DNA of 37,160 nt from Candidatus Woesearchaeota archaeon (GCA_016784105.1 JADHVG010000007.1:1-37160), one strand, 5' to 3'. Shown: positions 1 to 8,907, counted from the first letter of the stretch. Numbers and translations: made by a program. Notes: generated from the sequence alone by a model not told the origin.

Positions 1-168
1 TATGTTTACCCCTACATTTTCTGCTTGACCAGTTGCAAAAGTGTAAGTCTGTTCAAAATTAGGCTCGAACTCTATCCTTATAGAATCCGGACTTATTCTA
101 ATTGCAGAAACTGAAAGAGAACTTAAAATAAGAACAAACAATAAAATAAAAAATTTACACCTCTTCAT
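1..168 (-). CDS. Secreted protein, partial (continues beyond left edge of window)
   Basis: Reverse complement from 168 reads MKRCKFFILLFVLILSSLSVSAIRISPDSIRIEFEPNFEQTYTFATGQAENVGVNI...; signal peptide, and start resembles that of the 1229..2440 protein (ISP..I.F.PN.E). Confidence 0.7.
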   Translation of the reverse strand, partial: MKRCKFFILLFVLILSSLSVSAIRISPDSIRIEFEPNFEQTYTFATGQAENVGVNI

Positions 169-216
169 TTCATATAACCTTAATCAAATTTAAAAAAAAA
201 ATAAAAAAGAAAAATT

Positions 217-951
217 TTAGGATGTTGGATTTCTAGTTCCTGTTACCACTATCCCCGCTTCTTTAGCTCCAGCCGGAGCAGAATCAGGTATAGAGATGTT
301 AATGTCTATATTTAATGCATCACTGCTATCCACATACCTCAAATTAGTACATATAATCTTATCATCAATACTTGCGTTTTCAAAAATTGCACCACAAGCG
401 TCATCTGCAGAACCACCACACCTACCATCACTGGTAGTGTTAGGCTCTACTACAAGCATGCTTGTTCCGGAACTATTCACACAACTTCCAGTTTCGTTAA
501 CGGTAACGTTCCACAAGAACTTTGCAGTCTCAGCTCCTATAAAATTAGTAGCAGTCTTGTTTGCTCTTGCAGTTACGGTCAGATTAGTATTACCATCATT
601 TTCTACAGTGAATCCATTAGCAACCTCATTAAAACCATCACATCCGGAATTAGAACCTACAGTGACCCCATGATCGAGAGTACTTAACGTACAATTATCA
701 TACCCTCCACTTGTGTTCACGCTTCCAGATCCAAAAGCTACTGTTCCTTGTGAAAATTTTATGGATGAAGAAGTTGTTATTGTTACGGTGGCTGTCCCAT
801 TAGGAACCAAAGCAAACCCAGTTATTGGTTGCAAACCAACTGAAGTAAGACCGCTATTAACTGCATTAAGGGAAACGAACGTACCCCCCAAAGATATAGC
901 TAGTGTTGCAAAAAGCATTGTTAAAATAGTTTTATTAGATATTTCATTCAT
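217..951 (-). CDS. Putative secreted surface protein (N-terminal hydrophobic segment, beta-rich, Thr/Ser/Asn-rich)
   Basis: 244-aa ORF with N-terminal TM/signal; overlaps next upstream gene by 4 bp; C-terminal half resembles that of the 573-aa surface protein. Confidence 0.75.
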   Translation of the reverse strand: MNEISNKTILTMLFATLAISLGGTFVSLNAVNSGLTSVGLQPITGFALVPNGTATVTITTSSSIKFSQGTVAFGSGSVNTSGGYDNCTLSTLDHGVTVGSNSGCDGFNEVANGFTVENDGNTNLTVTARANKTATNFIGAETAKFLWNVTVNETGSCVNSSGTSMLVVEPNTTSDGRCGGSADDACGAIFENASIDDKIICTNLRYVDSSDALNIDINISIPDSAPAGAKEAGIVVTGTRNPTS

Positions 952-1178
952 TTTTGTCCTCCATCTACTACTTCTAAAGTTAATTCTCCTGAACCTTCAT
1001 CCTTCACTTTCGGCGGTTTTTCCAAAGTTAAAGAAACTTCTCCGCTCGATGGACTTCCAGAACTGTCCACCGTTTTTGTTGTTTGTGGGCTGTTTAAAAG
1101 TCCAAAGGTAACTACTACTGCAACGATTACAGCTAAAAGAATCAGCATAGTGCTATTTTTCTTAGATAAGTCACCCAT
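948..1178 (-). CDS. Small single-TM protein
   Basis: 76-aa ORF with N-terminal TM (TMLILLAVIVAVVVTFGLL), overlapping the start of the 217..951 gene. Confidence 0.6.
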   Translation of the reverse strand: MGDLSKKNSTMLILLAVIVAVVVTFGLLNSPQTTKTVDSSGSPSSGEVSLTLEKPPKVKDEGSGELTLEVVDGGQK

Positions 1179-1228
1179 TTTAATTATTTACTTTTGAATG
1201 ATACTTGTTTAAATACATTTCGTTTTTT

Positions 1229-2440
1229 TTACCGTTTAATTTTTGGTTTTATATTTAAATTTCTTTTTTGTTTGAAGTTGATAAAAGTCCAAATAAAAAT
1301 TAACAATAGTGAAATTATCAAAATAGTTTTTCTTAAGTTCTTTTCTTTAGTTTTTTCTTTAAGTACCATTGTTATTCCTTCTATCTGAAAAAATATATCT
1401 TTTTTTTCTACAATTGTACGTATCTTATATTCTTTAACCTTATCTTCATAACTTAATTCCAAAGTTCCAGAATAAATTCCTTCTTCTGTTTCCTTTGAAT
1501 CCCAGAAAAGTTCTAAAGCATCAACACTTAAAGGAACAATACTTTTAGGATCAGAGGGTATGTTAATGATCTTATCTGAAACGTTATTTCTTAAAACTAT
1601 ATTTGCTTTTGCATCTTTTATTTCCCTATTAGCTAAATTTTCTACATCCAAGTTTATTTTTACTATTTCGCCTAATTCAAAATTACCTGAATAGATTCTT
1701 AATGGCTTCAAGAAAAAGTCTCCAAGCGTAAAAGAAGTTTCTATTGAAGTCTTTAGACCATCATAATTTATGTCTGCTATTGCTGTGTACTCTCCAAACT
1801 TCCCAGTCCATGATGCTTTGAATTCCTCTCTTTTCTGAGGTTCTAGGGTTAGAGCATTGGTATGCAAAACATCAACTATGTCTTTTTTATGGTCCCAGAT
1901 AGTTATTATTGCCCTGGTATCTTCTATTTTTTCACTTCCAAGATTTTTTACTCTAACAAAAAAGTTTGCGACACTTTCTTTAGTGACTATGTTCATATCC
2001 ACTTCCAAGAACTTCCCAGGATAAGGGACATTAACAACAATCTGAGAAGTAAGTGCTATCTTAGCAGAGATTGCAAGAGATCCTGATTCCTGAACTAGCG
2101 GAGTTTCCAGTATAACTATCTCTGCAATATTTTTCCCAGGGTTTAGTGCTTCCGGAAGAGCTAATTTGTAAGGTATCGAGATAGAATCTGTCTCTGAACC
2201 CATAAAAAATTCTTTCTTCTCAAATTCTACAGAATTATTGATAGGGCCTCTTACATGTACTGATAGGCTTAGGTTTCTTTTTTCGTTGTTGAATATTTTT
2301 ATTTTGGATTCTTCTTCTAAGTTTGGTTGGAAGTCTATGTCTTTTGATCCTGGACTGATTCCAAGAGCACTCACATTGCTTGCAATAACAATAAGAATTA
2401 ACAAAGATAATATCCCCACCATAATCTTGTTTTTCTTCAT
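1229..2440 (-). CDS. Secreted/membrane-anchored protein with signal peptide, beta-sandwich (NEW3/CARDB-like) region and C-terminal TM
   Basis: 403-aa ORF; N-terminal signal; C-terminal TILIISLLLIFIWTFINF anchor followed by basic tail. Confidence 0.75.
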   Translation of the reverse strand: MKKNKIMVGILSLLILIVIASNVSALGISPGSKDIDFQPNLEEESKIKIFNNEKRNLSLSVHVRGPINNSVEFEKKEFFMGSETDSISIPYKLALPEALNPGKNIAEIVILETPLVQESGSLAISAKIALTSQIVVNVPYPGKFLEVDMNIVTKESVANFFVRVKNLGSEKIEDTRAIITIWDHKKDIVDVLHTNALTLEPQKREEFKASWTGKFGEYTAIADINYDGLKTSIETSFTLGDFFLKPLRIYSGNFELGEIVKINLDVENLANREIKDAKANIVLRNNVSDKIINIPSDPKSIVPLSVDALELFWDSKETEEGIYSGTLELSYEDKVKEYKIRTIVEKKDIFFQIEGITMVLKEKTKEKNLRKTILIISLLLIFIWTFINFKQKRNLNIKPKIKR

Positions 2441-2460
2441 TGTTTTAGCTCACTGATTGT

Positions 2461-4134
2461 TTATTTTGACCTTTTTGCTTCAAAGGTTATATTTATTCTC
2501 TTTTCTCCAGCAGACTCATCCAGTGGAACATCTAGGTGTAAGTCCACTTCCGCAGAATCTTGAGTATCATGGTAATCAAGATCTATGATTGCTAGTGTGG
2601 AAGTTATAGACAAGTTAGTGAAATCAATTATAGATTCTGACCAGTTGAATGAATTTAATTTTGTTGTTACATTAGCTATCTTAAACTGGAACTTGTCTGT
2701 TGGAGTAGATGCTGATTCCCATAAGTTTCCATCGGCGTATAATGAGATGTTCGTGAACACATTACCATCATTATCTAAGATTAATGGGGCTGGTACATTA
2801 TCAGTGGTATTATCATTTTGTCCTAAGCTCAAGGCTCCAAAGTCAACGGTGTCTGTTAACAAGCTTAAGCTCACATAAGATTCTATGGTTATGTTCCTTA
2901 TTTCAGATTCTGGACCGTGAGATGTGATTCCTGAGCTTGAGTTGTCTATAGCAGTTATGGACCAATTATAATAGAAATTATCATCTCCCAAGTACAATAA
3001 TTCAGATGGAGTGTAATTTAATGTTGTAAGATTAAGGTCTCTACTATCATCTGAGCAACCAACACAAATTATCTTTAGGTTGAAGAGTACTGATTCATTA
3101 TCTATTTCTGTTATGTTATTCCATACAAAGGTCGGAGTTCTGTTGATTGTGAAATTATGAGCTGCAGGAGATACTAAGATTACTTGATCTGGGGGAGTAT
3201 TTGCTACTTCTATCACGTGTGATGATTGGTTTTTATTATTGACAGAATCATTCACAATTATTGTGAAATTAATTACGTTCTCATTACTAAGTCCTATTGT
3301 GAAGTTCTGTGAACATTTATCAGAAGTCCCAGATATAGATTTGTTCAATATACTTAATGATCCATCCGCAGTCCCATTGGTTATGAACTGACAGCTGCTT
3401 AATCCAAAATTATCAGATAGGTTCGCTGAAATGTTGATGATATCATCTCTCTTAGGGGATGTGTTGTTTATGGAAGTGTTTAATGTTGGAGGGATTGTGT
3501 CTACTATCATTGTATAATTTTCCCTAAAGAAAGTTGTGAAAGCAGATTCATTAGCTTTAATGTTCCAGATGTAAATTCCGCCTTCTAAGTTAGTTAGGTT
3601 GAAACCATTTATCTTGTTGGAGATGAACGTACTTGTTTGGTTTTCTTTCCAGGTTCCGGAGAAGTTACCGTATAAGGTTGCAGCTACTGCATTATCTGAG
3701 GAAGCGTTGAAAGTAAAGTTGATACTTGTTGTTTGTACTGAATTGTTCACTGATCCTAGTGAGTTAACTCTAACCGGAACCAAGATATTGTACTTGGTGC
3801 TGTCATAAATATTGCTCTCGTTATCAGTACAGTTAACACTCATGAAATGTATTCCTAAAGGTATTCCTGCTGCTGAGAAGTTCAGAGTTTTGTTGAAAGT
3901 TATCTCTGTTGAATTCTGTTCAAGAGTTCCATTCCGGTACAAGAGACAAGACGTTATGTTTATTGCGTCTGTTGTTTTGTACTTGAACATGATAGGATCT
4001 TCTGTCTTGAATTGAGATGTGTCTTGTGAAGGTATGACTAAGTTGACAGCTCCTGCTATCCCTATGAACATTGCCATCAACATAGCTAATGCTATGAAAA
4101 TCTTCCAGTTTCCTAGATTAGCTTGGTTATTCAT
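2461..4134 (-). CDS. Large surface protein with Ig-like beta domains
   Basis: ORF to 4182; MNNQANLGNWKIF at 4134 is the more likely start (8-bp overlap with upstream stop). Signal/TM, many N-glycosylation-type NxS/T motifs. Confidence 0.75.
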   Translation of the reverse strand: MNNQANLGNWKIFIALAMLMAMFIGIAGAVNLVIPSQDTSQFKTEDPIMFKYKTTDAINITSCLLYRNGTLEQNSTEITFNKTLNFSAAGIPLGIHFMSVNCTDNESNIYDSTKYNILVPVRVNSLGSVNNSVQTTSINFTFNASSDNAVAATLYGNFSGTWKENQTSTFISNKINGFNLTNLEGGIYIWNIKANESAFTTFFRENYTMIVDTIPPTLNTSINNTSPKRDDIINISANLSDNFGLSSCQFITNGTADGSLSILNKSISGTSDKCSQNFTIGLSNENVINFTIIVNDSVNNKNQSSHVIEVANTPPDQVILVSPAAHNFTINRTPTFVWNNITEIDNESVLFNLKIICVGCSDDSRDLNLTTLNYTPSELLYLGDDNFYYNWSITAIDNSSSGITSHGPESEIRNITIESYVSLSLLTDTVDFGALSLGQNDNTTDNVPAPLILDNDGNVFTNISLYADGNLWESASTPTDKFQFKIANVTTKLNSFNWSESIIDFTNLSITSTLAIIDLDYHDTQDSAEVDLHLDVPLDESAGEKRINITFEAKRSK

Positions 4135-5092
4135 CTTTCTCCTTAGCATTCTTGTACGTTGTCCAGACAGTCCGCTCATCACGCTGCATGAGCAGAGCTA
4201 TGTCATGGTACGAGATATTGAGAGAATCTTTGAGGAAAAGGATGATAGAGGAAGACATTCCCAAGTGGGGTTTTAGTGCTGACACTGGGATTAACTTGTC
4301 AGAAGAAAATTCTAGTTTGGAAGCTTTTGAAGAAGAGTAGGAATTCCAAATACTAGCATACTCTTTTTTTAGGAGTGAAGAAATTTTTGAGATGCTTAAT
4401 GAATAATTTTCTTTAAGGAATTTTACAACAGATTTTGTTGTGCTAAGATCTTCCGAGAATATGTCCGCAGGAATGAAATACGAATCTTCTAACTCAGAGA
4501 TTATGGAAACTAAAGGAAATTTCGAAAGTAGAGTATGGAAATTGATGTAGATTTTAGAAATATCGACATAGTTTTTTTCTTGTTGCTTTGTTTCTGCTTT
4601 CTTGTATGTTGTCCAGATAGTTCTCTGGTCTCTTTCCAAGATTCTTGCGATTTCAGAATATTTTAGGTTTAATTCTTCTTTGAGATATTTTACAAGATTC
4701 TCTAGGACACTCAAGTTTTCGTTTCTCAAAATGTAAGAAGGTATGAAGAACTTGGGTTTTTTCTTGAAAATAATTTGTTTCTTTTTGCTTTGATTGTAAG
4801 CATACCAGACATTTTTGTTGGTCTTTCCTAAGACGAGAGAGGCTTCTTTTATTGACAAAGAGCAGTCTTCTATCAAGTATTTAGAAATAGCTTCTAATGC
4901 GGACAGCTTTTTTGAGAAGATGAAATCCGGAAGAAAAAGTTCTTTTTTTTGAAAAATTAGAGAAGGATCAGGATACTTTTTCTTCAGTTCTTCATATTTT
5001 GGCTTTATTCTAGAGAAATAGGTGTTTTTTTGGAGCTTGCGTCTACTTAAAACTAGATTTTTCTCAGTATTTTCACTATTTTTACTGAACAT
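4127..5092 (-). CDS. Protein of four tandem HTH-like repeats (putative DNA-binding regulator)
   Basis: 321-aa ORF; four about 70-aa units each ending in helix pairs such as LVKYLKEELNLKYSEIARILERDQRTIWTTYKKA. Confidence 0.75.
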   Translation of the reverse strand: MFSKNSENTEKNLVLSRRKLQKNTYFSRIKPKYEELKKKYPDPSLIFQKKELFLPDFIFSKKLSALEAISKYLIEDCSLSIKEASLVLGKTNKNVWYAYNQSKKKQIIFKKKPKFFIPSYILRNENLSVLENLVKYLKEELNLKYSEIARILERDQRTIWTTYKKAETKQQEKNYVDISKIYINFHTLLSKFPLVSIISELEDSYFIPADIFSEDLSTTKSVVKFLKENYSLSISKISSLLKKEYASIWNSYSSSKASKLEFSSDKLIPVSALKPHLGMSSSIILFLKDSLNISYHDIALLMQRDERTVWTTYKNAKEKDE

Positions 5093-5114
5093 TTATCTAT
5101 CTAATTGAGTAATA

Positions 5115-5205
5115 TTTCTAGTTATATAAGTAACTCTTTAAATATTTTGTGCAAGAACTAGCAGAAATAAACCATTTTAAGTATTTTTTCTAGTTATATA
5201 AGTAA
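5115..5205. repeat. Two perfect 19-bp direct repeats TTTCTAGTTATATAAGTAA (5115-5133, 5187-5205)
   Basis: Read directly; both contain a TATA-like core upstream of the 4xHTH gene. Confidence 0.8.
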
Positions 5206-5251
5206 TTAGTATAAATAAGTTTCTTTTTATTAGCAATATCTAATTGCAATC

Positions 5252-5650
5252 CTCACTTTAGCTTACTAAACCAGCTATTTGTGGGCATTATCCCCCATAA
5301 CCCACATCCAATCTACTGAAATAGTGAGTTTTTAGGGCTTATATCCTAAAAACAATCTAAAAAGATATGGTGCCTAAACTCACATTTTAGAATAACTTAG
5401 AGTATTTCGGCTTGAACGGCTAGATCCCTTCACTGACCCTCACTTTTAGTTTTTGGAAATAAATTTAGTATAGATTAGCATAAAACTGGCCTTTTTAGTG
5501 TATTTTAGAGAGCTATCAAGATACCTAAAAAATAAGGCTTTTTGTGATCTCATTTTAGCTGAAAATATGCTATTTTTTGATTGTTTTTTGTGATGGGATT
5601 TTTTTATGGTTTTTCTTTTGCTATACTCACTAGTTGAACTCTCACTTTTC
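5252..5650 (-). repeat. Cluster of CTCACTTTT motifs (AAAAGTGAG on minus strand)
   Basis: CTCACTTT(T) at 5252, 5439, 5641; variants CTCACATTTT 5379 and CTCATTTT 5549. TGAACTCTCACTTTTC at 5635-5650 is the exact reverse complement of the 16-mer at 13633 and 13695. Confidence 0.7.
5280..5353. other. Two adjacent hairpins in intergenic DNA
   Basis: TGTGGG(5280-5285)/CCCACA(5301-5306) with inner TTAT/ATAA; GTTTTTAGG(5328-5336)/CCTAAAAAC(5345-5353). Confidence 0.55.
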
Positions 5651-5975
5651 AAAACCCTAATTAATTAATTTCAATATAGAAAAATATAGAAAATAACTAA
5701 ATCATACTTTAATATCTAGGTTTAAAACAGTATTAACTAAAGACTATGATAAAAACTCTTGGTTAAATAATAATTAATAAAAACTATAGGCTATAAACTA
5801 TAAATAATAGAGAAAACCATAAAAAACAATTAAAAAAGATAAATAACTATAATTACTTAAATATTTTAAGATAAACTAATAAAATATAGTTAAATATTAA
5901 TTAAATATTATAATAAAAAACTAATATATTTAATCAATAGAAAAAATTAAAAAACATTAAAAAAATAACGAAAAA

Positions 5976-6407
5976 ATGAGACAAAAATTCTGGATAATTC
6001 TGCTTATTTTCCTGGTTGGTTGCCAAAGCCAGGATAGCATAACAATCGATAATTTTGAGGACAAAATAAAGGTTAAAGTAGAAATAGTGGATGAACCTGA
6101 AGAGCGCATGAAGGGCCTCATGTTCAGAGAAAGTTTAGGAAAACAAGAGGGGATGTTATTCATATTTGAAAGTGAGGATTACTATCCATTCTGGATGAAA
6201 AATACCTTGATTCCATTAGACATGATGTGGATTTCCGATGATAAAACAATAATAGATATACAAACAGCAGTACCCTGTGAAGAAGATCCATGTCCAAGCT
6301 ATTATCCTGTTGGAGATTCAAGATATGTTTTAGAAGTTAATGCAGGTTTTTCAGAAGAAAATAATATAAGGGTTGGAAACAAAATAGACTTAGGCACCAT
6401 AAACTAA
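5976..6407 (+). CDS. DUF192-family lipoprotein
   Basis: Lipobox LVGCQS; EERMKGLMFRESLGKQEGMLFIFE...PFWMKNTLIPLDMMWIS is typical of DUF192. Confidence 0.9.
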   Translation: MRQKFWIILLIFLVGCQSQDSITIDNFEDKIKVKVEIVDEPEERMKGLMFRESLGKQEGMLFIFESEDYYPFWMKNTLIPLDMMWISDDKTIIDIQTAVPCEEDPCPSYYPVGDSRYVLEVNAGFSEENNIRVGNKIDLGTIN

Positions 6408-6440
6408 GATAAGAAAAATAAACAAATTGATGGTTTCAAT

Positions 6441-6794
6441 ATGGTAAAAACAATGAATTTAACATTATTCATTTTTGGTATATTCTTATTATTTGGCTGT
6501 ACTCAAGAACTTCCAGCGAATAAGGATTCAGTCGAGGTTCCCGATGAGAAACCAATTGAAGAACCTGGAACCAAATCCATGACACCGGAATTATGCAATG
6601 CTGCTTATGGACACTGGAATGAGTGCGGAAGTCCTTGTGCTGGAACAGATGCAGAAATATGTGTTGCGATGTGCGCACAACAATGCGAATGTGGAGGCAT
6701 AGCAGGATTTGGCTGTCCAGAAGGCTACAATTGTAGATTAACGGGTAAAATAGCAGACGAGATGGGAGTGTGTGTTAGTTTAAACAAAGAATAA
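6441..6794 (+). CDS. Cys-rich lipoprotein
   Basis: 117 aa; lipobox LLFGCTQ; Cys module CNAAYGHWNECGSPCAGTDAEICVAMCAQQCEC. Confidence 0.75.
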   Translation: MVKTMNLTLFIFGIFLLFGCTQELPANKDSVEVPDEKPIEEPGTKSMTPELCNAAYGHWNECGSPCAGTDAEICVAMCAQQCECGGIAGFGCPEGYNCRLTGKIADEMGVCVSLNKE

Positions 6795-7415
6795 CTCGTT
6801 AAAAGTCCAGTTTCTATCCGTTTTTCCGAACCATCCTTCTCTAACTTCAGTAAGATCATATTGGTCAAATTTAGAGATAACAATATTAGCACCCCTAGCC
6901 ACTGGTTGTTTTCCAACATCTACAGTTCTGGGCTGTTTTAGTTCACTTCTCAAATAGCTTCCAGAAGGCATATCATCTCTTTCATTCTTCCCAACATTAG
7001 CGACGAAATTTTCCCCTACCACCAAAATAGGAGTTTCATATCCATACGTTTCTTGAAGCGCTGTAACAGTATCTCTAGCATATCCCTCATTCAAGTAAGG
7101 AACTATCAGAATTGGATTTTTTTTGGACCATCTTGTGTCTTTTCTTTCTTCTACTGCTTCATCCAGCGATAGATGGTGTAGGTCATAGGTTGTATCTCCG
7201 ATAAGCACCTCGGATTCAGAATGATTGAGCAATTCAGATTCTGGAGGATTCTCATCTAAAGTCGCATACCTATCGATGAAATACAAACTGGGATTTTGTT
7301 TTAATTTTAGTACTCTTCCAGATGGAGAAGAATCGTTTGCCGATGTAGAATGAGGCGTGAGTCTCTCTTCGAGATTCTTTGCTCCGTTTACGTTTGTGCT
7401 TCTGGGTTTAAGCAT
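6780..7415 (-). CDS. Hypothetical protein
   Basis: 211-aa ORF with ordinary composition; convergent with the 6441..6794 gene. Confidence 0.6.
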   Translation of the reverse strand: MLKPRSTNVNGAKNLEERLTPHSTSANDSSPSGRVLKLKQNPSLYFIDRYATLDENPPESELLNHSESEVLIGDTTYDLHHLSLDEAVEERKDTRWSKKNPILIVPYLNEGYARDTVTALQETYGYETPILVVGENFVANVGKNERDDMPSGSYLRSELKQPRTVDVGKQPVARGANIVISKFDQYDLTEVREGWFGKTDRNWTFNELFFV

Positions 7416-7581
7416 GATGTTATTGAAAACACTAGTTTTGAGCTTATTGATTCACTCATTTAAATACTTTTCTATTTTGTATACTGGTATAGTAATTTAG
7501 CTATTCGGTAGTTTGTAGAGGGAACAAAAAGAAAGCTTTTTAAATCAAAGAGATTCCTAGATAGTTATTCTTACGAATTAA

Positions 7582-7611
7582 GGGACGCTACCCAGGTTCT
7601 AACAACGTCCC
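7582..7611 (+). promoter_or_regulatory. Hairpin in putative 5' UTR of the 208-aa gene
   Basis: GGGACG(7582-7587)...CGTCCC(7606-7611) upstream of ATG 7657; TATA-like TTTTTAAAT near 7534. Confidence 0.4.
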
Positions 7612-7656
7612 AAAAAAGAGCGATACTACAAAACAACAAGATTCTGTTATGTAAAA

Positions 7657-8283
7657 ATGGAAATAAGCCACGCAATAAACAGCATGATGCACGTGCTTCC
7701 TGAACAGGGAGAGCTCATAGACCTAGAAGGAAAACTATCATCCTTAAAACAAGTTTATGAAATACTGAAAGACGAAAATAGCGGAGCTTCCTTTGAATTC
7801 AGAGATCCTACCGGGAAGAGATTAGGCTATGCTACTGAGATGAATCCTGGAAAAAGTTATGGTCACGATCTAGTCTATGCGTTCTTGGAAGCAGGAGCTG
7901 AATTAACAGGATATATCACCAAACAAGGTCTTCCTCATGGAATTGACATGGAAGTTGCAAGACTATTCTTATCAGAAACCCAATTTAATCCTGATTCAGG
8001 ACTTGATCCAAAAACTTTTAATGAAGGAATCAGCGCAAAAATCTACGATAAAAAAGATTTATGGCACAATAGAAACTTATGGCAAGACTTTACCAGCACA
8101 TACCTAGATCAAGAAAACAGGATGAATCCTACCCTTTTAGGAAAAGGAATTGTGCTTTTGAATGGCTCACAAGATCTAACCGGAGCATTAAACAAAGCGA
8201 TAACCCAAGCAGGATTTGACCCAAAACAAATCGGAGACTATGATGTTGCTGTTTCCCCAATAAAAAAACAAATTGTTTACTGA
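7657..8283 (+). CDS. Hypothetical protein
   Basis: 208-aa ORF, coding-like composition; no family recognised. Confidence 0.7.
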   Translation: MEISHAINSMMHVLPEQGELIDLEGKLSSLKQVYEILKDENSGASFEFRDPTGKRLGYATEMNPGKSYGHDLVYAFLEAGAELTGYITKQGLPHGIDMEVARLFLSETQFNPDSGLDPKTFNEGISAKIYDKKDLWHNRNLWQDFTSTYLDQENRMNPTLLGKGIVLLNGSQDLTGALNKAITQAGFDPKQIGDYDVAVSPIKKQIVY

Positions 8284-8383
8284 TTATTTCTTCCCAAAAC
8301 TTAATTCTATTACAGTTGTTTCAGAACAAAACACCTGTTTAATGTAAAAACCTCAACATCTTGAATTCTTACCAATGAAAGAA

Positions 8384-8575
8384 GCGAGGGAGTCCAAAAA
8401 GTTCATATAATGCGGAGCTAGGTGACAGAATGGCTCGTCGTCAGGCAACCCTGACAGACGAGACTTTTGCGTAGCAAAAGTTACAGGAGCATTTGGGGGT
8501 TGTGATGCCCAGAAAAGTGGACGCATCTAGCACACATTATACGCAAGCAGGCTTTGATGGACTGCGACTTTTTTT
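8384..8575 (+). ncRNA. Candidate structured non-coding RNA or structured inverted-repeat element
   Basis: Closing stems TATAATG(8406-8412)/CATTATA(8535-8541) and GCTAGGTG(8417-8424)/CATCTAGC(8524-8531); 12-bp stem 8434-8462 (CTCGTCGTCAGG caac CCTGAC a GACGAG); 8-bp stem ACTTTTGC/GCAAAAGT (8463-8481); T7 run at 8569-8575; no ORF. Confidence 0.5.
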
Positions 8576-8700
8576 CTGACCTCAATTATATCACACAAGG
8601 GATTTTTAAGTCGTTGTGCACTCCAAAAAAGAGGCGTTTCTGTACTTTTTAAAGATAAATACGAAGATTTTTATAGGGAGAAGCCACTATTTGATTTACA

Positions 8701-8907
8701 ATGAGCGAAATGTTTGAAAAACAAATAATGGATAAATTGTTGAATTTGGAGCGAGGAATGAACTCTATGAAACAAGAAATTGATCTAATCAAGGAAAGAG
8801 TAGTTGATGATTCTACACTTAGTGATGATGATAAAAAAGCACTTGATGCAGCTTTAAAAGAACATAAAGAAGGAAAACTTTTTACTAAAGATCAAGTTTT
8901 TGATTAA
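8701..8907 (+). CDS. Putative antitoxin of a RelBE-type pair
   Basis: 68 aa, acidic C-terminal KALDAALKEHKEGKLFTKDQVF; 8-bp overlap with the toxin gene. Confidence 0.7.
   Translation: MSEMFEKQIMDKLLNLERGMNSMKQEIDLIKERVVDDSTLSDDDKKALDAALKEHKEGKLFTKDQVFD

Noticed and set aside
296-1111. Plus-strand ORFs opposite the surface-protein genes
   Set aside because: Antisense to convincing signal-peptide proteins; no independent start signals or recognisable domains.
5446-5652. 68-aa minus-strand ORF starting MKSESS, like the METTL5-like protein start MMKSESS
   Set aside because: The similarity comes from the shared DNA motif GAAAAGTGAGAGTTCA; the rest is Lys/Ser/Phe-rich AT-rich translation without coding character.
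8384-8581. RNase P or SRP RNA
   Set aside because: Fragments such as GAGGGAGTCC and ACAGAATGGC vaguely resemble RNase P conserved regions, but order, spacing and length do not fit; left as unassigned RNA candidate.
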